Assembly (NCBI GenBank): GCA_004000515.1 | Contig: CP034537.1 | Coordinates: forward strand, 6,152,001-6,216,000 | Source of the DNA: Pseudomonas poae | Lineage (GTDB): Bacteria; Pseudomonadota; Gammaproteobacteria; Pseudomonadales; Pseudomonadaceae | Reading direction: 5' to 3' | Length of the DNA stretch: 64,000 nt | Shown: positions 59,888 through 64,000 of the stretch, piece after piece | How positions within the stretch are numbered: the first letter of the stretch is position 1 | Layout: every line of letters begins with the position of its first letter | Notes under the pieces: model-generated | The model's database searches: none | What the model saw: only the letters and a program-made list of their open reading frames with translations | What the model was told of the DNA's origin: nothing | Program-made: the position numbers and the translations under genes

Positions 59888-60605
59888 CTAGTCGGTGGTA
59901 CTTGGGCTCCAGAATGCCTGCACCACCAGGGTCGACATCGAGATTCGCGCCACCAATGCATCCAGTTCGTCACCGTCCACCGACGTCACCGCAAGCGTCG
60001 CTTCGATTTCCACCTCATCAGTGCCGAAAGGTCGTACGTCGACATCGCTAGCCGGATAGTTGCAGCGCGCCAGCTCCGCCTCCATCAAGGCCAACACGGC
60101 TTTTTTGCTGGGTACGACGGGCGATGACATACAAAATGTTGGTAACTTCCGCCGATACAACGTCCAGCGGCTGACGGTTGATGTTATTGACGATCGGCCG
60201 CAACAGTGTGTTCGCCGCCAGCACAAACAACGTGCCCAGCAGCGCCTCCAGGATCAGGTCGGCACCGGCGCAGGCCCCCACCGCGGCAGACGCCCATAGC
60301 GTGGCCGCCGTGTTGAGCCCGCGCACATTGCCTTCTTCACGCATGATCACGCCCGCCCCCAGGAAACCAATGCCCGACACCACGTACGCCACCACGCGCA
60401 CCGCGCCTTCCGCACCGCCCAAGCGATTGGCCATGTCGACAAAAATCGCCGCGCCCACCGCCACCAGCACGTTGGTACGCAAGCCAGCCGTACGTTGACG
60501 GTATTGGCGTTCGAAACCAATCAGCCCACCGAGAATAAACGCGGCCGTGAGGCTGACCAGGGTATCGACCAAGGAGTTGAGGTTGATGTTGTTGATTGCT
60601 TGCAT
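59888..60605 (-). CDS. mgtC: MgtC/SapB-family inner-membrane protein (frameshift near 60104)
   Basis: Membrane protein linked in other bacteria to survival in low magnesium and in macrophages, where it inhibits ATP synthase. ATG 60605. Five hydrophobic segments carry the family signature: AFILGGLIGFERQYRQRTAG, LRTNVLVAVGAAIFVDMANR, VVSGIGFLGAGVIMREEGNV and GLNTAATLWASAAVGACAGA. The C-terminal ACT-like cytosolic domain (LARCNYPASDVDVRPFGTDE) is in another frame; removing one A from the run at 60101-60106 joins it, giving about 239 residues. The nearly 500-base non-coding region upstream probably carries leader-type control. Confidence 0.9.
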
Positions 60606-61098
60606 AGGAAATATTCCCTGTTCATAGCCAGCCAAACTACGGAGATGGAAGCCTTTCGCTACGCCGGTTCCACAGGCACAGTCGGTCAGGCCCGCCCGCC
60701 TCGAAAGGCAGGCGCGTCCGTAGCATCCAGAGGGTTACTCAGGTGCTGGTCAGCGTCGATGAGAGGGGGATCAAGACAGGGCCAGAACTGGCCGCTGCGG
60801 TGATACCGCTTCTCGCTTTTTTTGGCGAGACAACGGCATCGGAAGAATGCGCGTTACCTTGCCAAGCCTGTGCCGGTGACTGGGACCGGCCTACAACTGT
60901 CACTTGAACAAGTAGCCACTGGGGCCTCCGCTAATAATGAAATCGCGCGAAGCTTACGCTTCGGTTACAGGGGAGTAAACCGTAGGAAATTTTCCCGATG
61001 CGGAATGACCGGATTCTTCAGGGCGGGTTCAGGTACCGCTTTGCGAACACACCGTCATCAAAAATGTAGTGAGCGGGCAGTGGAGACCTAGGGCGGGG
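60606..61098 (-). other. Long leader region of mgtC with hairpins and a possible small ORF
   Basis: No normal gene occupies these 490 bases. On the minus strand they contain a 21-codon ORF at 60854-60919 (start GTG, GGAGG five bases upstream; reads MATCSSDSCRPVPVTGTGLAR), a hairpin TCTCGC-loop-GCGAGA near 60815-60834, and further inverted repeats. mgtC of enterics is controlled through small leader ORFs, one of them rich in Pro codons, so a similar scheme is possible. I cannot match the region to a known riboswitch class. Confidence 0.35.
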
Positions 61099-61536
61099 TC
61101 AATCGACGATCCTGAGTTTCACTTGTGCGCCATCCGGTAAGTCCTTGATCTGCAGCGCCAGGTCACCGCTGAACCGAACCTGCTCGACATGATCCAGCCG
61201 CCTTACATTGTCGATGCCATACGCACCGCCCAACACCGGCGAAACAACAAAATGATAAACCTGGCCTGGGACCAACGGCCCCAGCGCTGCCTCGGCCTGA
61301 TCAACCATCGATTGCAGATACCAATCACGCAAGAACGCCTGATCCCTGGACACCTCGTCCAACACTTCACGGGTTTGCGCAATCACTTCGCAGCACAATG
61401 CTTCAGGGCACAACCGCCAATAACGCCCTTGCCCGTCCTTGATCATCAGGTTGCCAAATGCCGTACTACCCACCACCTCAACAGGGTCAATGCCGCACCA
61501 ACCCCAACTGTCACGTATCGCCTGAATCATCTGCAT
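61099..61536 (-). CDS. DUF1851-domain protein (possible Tdi1-type immunity fold)
   Basis: 145-residue soluble protein; ATG 61536 has AGGAGG upstream. It opens MQMIQAIRDSWGWCGIDPVE and has GSTAFGNLMIKDGQGRYWRL and GQVYHFVVSPVLGGAYGIDN, the last typical of DUF1851. Some DUF1851 proteins are immunity proteins of type VI effectors, but no effector gene is adjacent; the neighbour is an FKBP gene 24 bases downstream. Function unknown. Confidence 0.75.
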   Translation of the reverse strand: MQMIQAIRDSWGWCGIDPVEVVGSTAFGNLMIKDGQGRYWRLCPEALCCEVIAQTREVLDEVSRDQAFLRDWYLQSMVDQAEAALGPLVPGQVYHFVVSPVLGGAYGIDNVRRLDHVEQVRFSGDLALQIKDLPDGAQVKLRIVD

Positions 61537-61560
61537 GCCGCCTCCTTGCACCGAAAAACT

Positions 61561-61905
61561 TCAATCATCCCGCGTCAGTACTTCCAACAACTCAATCTCA
61601 AAACGCAAATTGCTGTGGGGCTTGATATGCGCGCCCATTGACCGTTCGCCATAAGCCAAATGCGCCGGCACGAACAGCGTACGCACGCCACCAACCTGCA
61701 TGCCCATCAGCCCCTGGTCCCAACCCTTGATGACACGGCCAGTACCGATAACGCATTGGAACGGCTTACCGCGCTCCCAGGAAGAGTCGAACACCGTGCC
61801 GTCTTCCAAAGTGCCGGTGTATTGAGTGGTGATCAGCGCGCCCTTGACCACGGTTTTGCCGTCGCCCAGGCGGATGTCGGTGATCTGGAGTTCATCGTTG
61901 CTCAT
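61561..61905 (-). CDS. FKBP-type peptidyl-prolyl cis-trans isomerase
   Basis: 114-residue single-domain FKBP without signal peptide, so cytosolic. Core motifs: ITTQYTGTLEDGTVFDSSWE, RGKPFQCVIGTGRVIKGWDQ, GLMGMQVGGVRTLFVPAHLA and LRFEIELLEV. It speeds proline isomerisation during folding. Length and sequence match the small FkpB/FKBP proteins common in pseudomonads. Confidence 0.94.
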   Translation of the reverse strand: MSNDELQITDIRLGDGKTVVKGALITTQYTGTLEDGTVFDSSWERGKPFQCVIGTGRVIKGWDQGLMGMQVGGVRTLFVPAHLAYGERSMGAHIKPHSNLRFEIELLEVLTRDD

Positions 61906-62072
61906 GGGAATCTCGTTGGATGCGCAAAGGGTGGGGTTTTCCCAGAATTGGCTGGGTTTGGCAAGTGCACCAAACCCACTGGTGCATCCGCACTACGGGG
62001 TTGGGCAATTGCTCTGCACTATCCTCGACCCAGAGTGTCGTACTCCCATAAGCCCCCACGCCAGGAGACTCT

Positions 62073-63563
62073 ATGACTCAGGATGTACTCGCCAAGGAAA
62101 CCAACCGCCGCCAACTGCAGCAGATCATCTCCGGCTTGTCTGACGGTGTGATCCTGGCCGAGGTCGATCAAACCATCCTGTGGGCCAATGAGGCCGCCCT
62201 GTCCATGCACGGCGTTGGCGATGTGATGGGGCTCGGCGCCAATGGGCAGCAATATGCTGAGCGTTTCGCCCTGCGTTATCGCAACAACCATCCTGTAATG
62301 CCGGAAAACTACCCGCTTGCGCGTGCGGCGATGAGTGATGAGTTCAGCGACGTGGTGGTGGAAGTCACCCCGACTGCCGACCCGGATAGAACCTGGGTCC
62401 ATCGCTTACGCAGCCTGGTGATCACCGACTCCAAAGGGGAGCCGGAGCTGCTGGTGCTGATCCTCAGCGACGCCACTGAATGGGCCAGCGCCGAGCAGCG
62501 CTTCGAGAAGACGTTCAACGCCAACCCCGCGCCCGCTGTGATCTGCCGCCTGAGCGACCTGCGTTACATCAAGGTCAACCAAGGTTTTCTGGAAATGACC
62601 GGCTACAACCGCGACCAGGTCATCGGCAAATCCGTCTATGAACTGGACGTGCTTGAACAGGCCGAACGCAAGGACTTGGCCATCCAGCGACTGGGCGAAG
62701 GTGCAACCATCCCGCAGATGCAAGCTGAACTGCGCCTGCCCGAAGGCGGCAGCAAACTGGTGATTGTCGCTGGCCAACCGTTGGACATGAACGAGGAAGA
62801 CTGCATGCTGTTCTCCTTCATGGACCTGGAACCTCGGCGCAAGGCCGAAATAGCCCTGCGCCAGAGTGAGGAGCGCTTTGCCAAGTCGTTCCGCCTCACG
62901 CCTGTGCCAACCTTGGTGTGCAGCGCCGGTAACCGCCAGGTGGTGGACATCAACGAAGCCTTCATGAACATCACCGGCTATACCAGTGAGGAACTGATCG
63001 GCAAAGCCATCGAAGACATCAACTTTATCGAGAGCCCCCAGGCGGGCGCGCTGTTGTTCGCTACCCTGGAAAAAGCCGGCAACCTCGAGGGCCAGGACCT
63101 CAAGGTGCGCAAGAAAGGCAACGAAGTGATCGACTGTGTAGTCTCCGCCGACACCGTGGTCATCCAGGACGTGCCCTGCTACCTGTTGGTGATGATGAAC
63201 ATCACCGAGCGAAAACGCTCGGAGCTGGAGCTGGTGGCCGCCATAGAGGAAGTGATGCAGGACGCCTCCTGGTTCAGCCAGACGCTGATCGAAAAACTGG
63301 CCAACGCCAAGAGCGTCAACAGCCCCAATTTACCCAACGTGGCCTTTACCGACCTCACCGCTCGCGAGCGTGATGTGCTGGGTTTGATCTGCGAAGGGCT
63401 GGCCGACAAAGAGATCGCCTCGCGCCTGAAACTCGCGCCCAACACCGTGCGTAACCACGTGGCCACGGTGTACTCCAAGCTGGGGGTGCACAGCCGCAGT
63501 GCCGCCATCGTCTGGGCCCGTGAACGCGGGCTGTTTGCCGGTGAACTGCGCCTCAAGAAGTAA
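62073..63563 (+). CDS. PAS-domain LuxR-type transcriptional regulator
   Basis: 496-residue cytosolic regulator with three PAS domains and a C-terminal LuxR HTH but no kinase or receiver domain. PAS 1: SGLSDGVILAEVDQTILWAN; PAS 2: NPAPAVICRLSDLRYIKVNQ; PAS 3: TPVPTLVCSAGNRQVVDINE, each followed by the expected sheet and a TERK-type linker (ITERKRSELEL). HTH: LTARERDVLGLICEGLADKE followed by IASRLKLAPNTVRNHVATVY. It would sense a ligand, redox or light signal directly through PAS and act as a one-component switch. Divergent from the FKBP gene. Confidence 0.9.
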   Translation: MTQDVLAKETNRRQLQQIISGLSDGVILAEVDQTILWANEAALSMHGVGDVMGLGANGQQYAERFALRYRNNHPVMPENYPLARAAMSDEFSDVVVEVTPTADPDRTWVHRLRSLVITDSKGEPELLVLILSDATEWASAEQRFEKTFNANPAPAVICRLSDLRYIKVNQGFLEMTGYNRDQVIGKSVYELDVLEQAERKDLAIQRLGEGATIPQMQAELRLPEGGSKLVIVAGQPLDMNEEDCMLFSFMDLEPRRKAEIALRQSEERFAKSFRLTPVPTLVCSAGNRQVVDINEAFMNITGYTSEELIGKAIEDINFIESPQAGALLFATLEKAGNLEGQDLKVRKKGNEVIDCVVSADTVVIQDVPCYLLVMMNITERKRSELELVAAIEEVMQDASWFSQTLIEKLANAKSVNSPNLPNVAFTDLTARERDVLGLICEGLADKEIASRLKLAPNTVRNHVATVYSKLGVHSRSAAIVWARERGLFAGELRLKK

Positions 63564-63672
63564 TCAATACAAGTGCAAATGCACTAGTGTGGCTAGTGCG
63601 AATTCGCCTTATAACGCCGCAGCCCAGTGCTTAACCTTCAAGGGTCGATACTTATGCCCTGAAGGAACCAGC

Positions 63673-63945
63673 ATGTTTACCCTCTCGCAACTGCGAAATT
63701 GCATCGAAGAAGGCCTGTCGCCGCTGACGTGTGAATTCACCCTGTGCCGGGACGCTTCCCTGACCCTCAAGGTCTTCGACGCGCAAACCGGTCGGGTTGA
63801 CCTGGTGGTGACGGGGATCAGCACCAACCGGCTGCAGACCCCGCAAGAAGTGGAAACGATGGTGGAAGAGTTGCGCTACGAACTGCAAAGCAACAACGTC
63901 GGCAAGCTCACGCTGGATGACTGGCCTTCAACGACGCCCCAATGA
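63673..63945 (+). CDS. DUF1652 family protein
   Basis: 90-residue soluble protein, ATG 63673 with GAAGGA upstream. It starts MFTLSQLRNCIEEGLSPLTC and has LTLKVFDAQTGRVDLVVTGI and ELRYELQSN, the pattern of DUF1652, a small family nearly restricted to Pseudomonas. Function unknown. Confidence 0.88.
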   Translation: MFTLSQLRNCIEEGLSPLTCEFTLCRDASLTLKVFDAQTGRVDLVVTGISTNRLQTPQEVETMVEELRYELQSNNVGKLTLDDWPSTTPQ

Positions 63946-64000
63946 AATAGAACACCCCGCCCCCGACGATGAACGCCCCCAGCATGTAGAACATGTAGTG
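63908..64000 (-). CDS. 3' end of a small inner-membrane protein (partial)
   Basis: The last 30 codons of a gene that enters from the right edge: MFYMLGAFIVGGGVFYFIGA, one clear hydrophobic segment, then a short basic tail and TGA at 63908. It overlaps the end of the DUF1652 gene by 38 bases in convergent orientation. Too little is visible to name the family. Confidence 0.5.
   Translation of the reverse strand, partial: HYMFYMLGAFIVGGGVFYFIGASLKASHPA

Overview
The window reads as the chromosome of a fluorescent pseudomonad. The run tRNA-Gly(GCC) - pgsA - uvrC - gacA (31731-34924) is a classic Pseudomonas core neighbourhood, and the genes to its right (DAHP synthase, dipeptide-type ABC transporter, BvgS-like sensor, mgtC, PAS/LuxR regulator, DUF1652) fit that genus. 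Left of the tRNA gene lies an accessory region. A P4-type tyrosine integrase (30255-31495) sits beside the 3' end of the tRNA, followed by a wrecked IS21 element fused to a truncated group II intron (28.0-29.4 kb) and then about 28 kb of catabolic genes. I take 1-31.7 kb to be all or part of a genomic island inserted at tRNA-Gly; its far end was not found.

Island layout. 1-1311: 5' part of a TonB-dependent siderophore receptor. 1801-3105: MFS organic-anion permease. 3129-4318: remnants of a 4,5-dihydroxyphthalate-decarboxylase-like gene and an amidohydrolase gene, with large internal deletions. 5529-6524: LysR regulator. 6723-15967: a minus-strand import and catabolism operon (betaproteobacterial-type porin, MFS transporter, semialdehyde dehydrogenase, carboxymuconolactone-decarboxylase-like protein, fused TctA-TctB permease, amidohydrolase, Bug/TctC receptor). 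16241-17208: a second, closely related LysR gene. 17446-23653: a plus-strand operon (decarboxylase-like, LigJ-type 4-oxalomesaconate hydratase, amidohydrolase, HpcH/HpaI aldolase, TPP enzyme, second decarboxylase-like protein). 23822-25162: a LysR-type regulator with two HTH domains. 25166-27858: an ATP-dependent PEP carboxykinase and a Tat-exported NMT1-type binding protein. Together these suggest uptake of an aromatic or polycarboxylic acid, processing through a 4-oxalomesaconate-like intermediate to pyruvate and oxaloacetate, and return of carbon through PEP carboxykinase. The substrate is unknown and no ring-cleavage dioxygenase is in the window.

Core side. A DAHP synthase (36908-37978) is preceded by two short ORFs rich in aromatic codons, with a terminator after the first, which is strong evidence for attenuation. 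A long minus-strand operon (49603 down to 38109) joins enoyl-CoA hydratase, acyl-CoA dehydrogenase, ADP-forming acyl-CoA synthetase and an AruI-like TPP decarboxylase to a complete dipeptide-type ABC transporter and a flavodoxin-like oxidoreductase. Beyond it lie TetR, class II aldolase, FMN/FAD oxidoreductase with an Xre-cupin regulator, dkgB, a BvgS-like two-component system with a pseudo-receiver, mgtC, an FKBP isomerase and a PAS/LuxR regulator.

Quality caveat. More than 20 genes, including uvrC, carry single-base frameshifts, mostly in short homopolymers, and restoring one base always recovers a full-length conserved protein. These look like assembly errors rather than biology, so such genes are listed as CDS. 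Only genes with real deletions or truncations are listed as pseudogenes.
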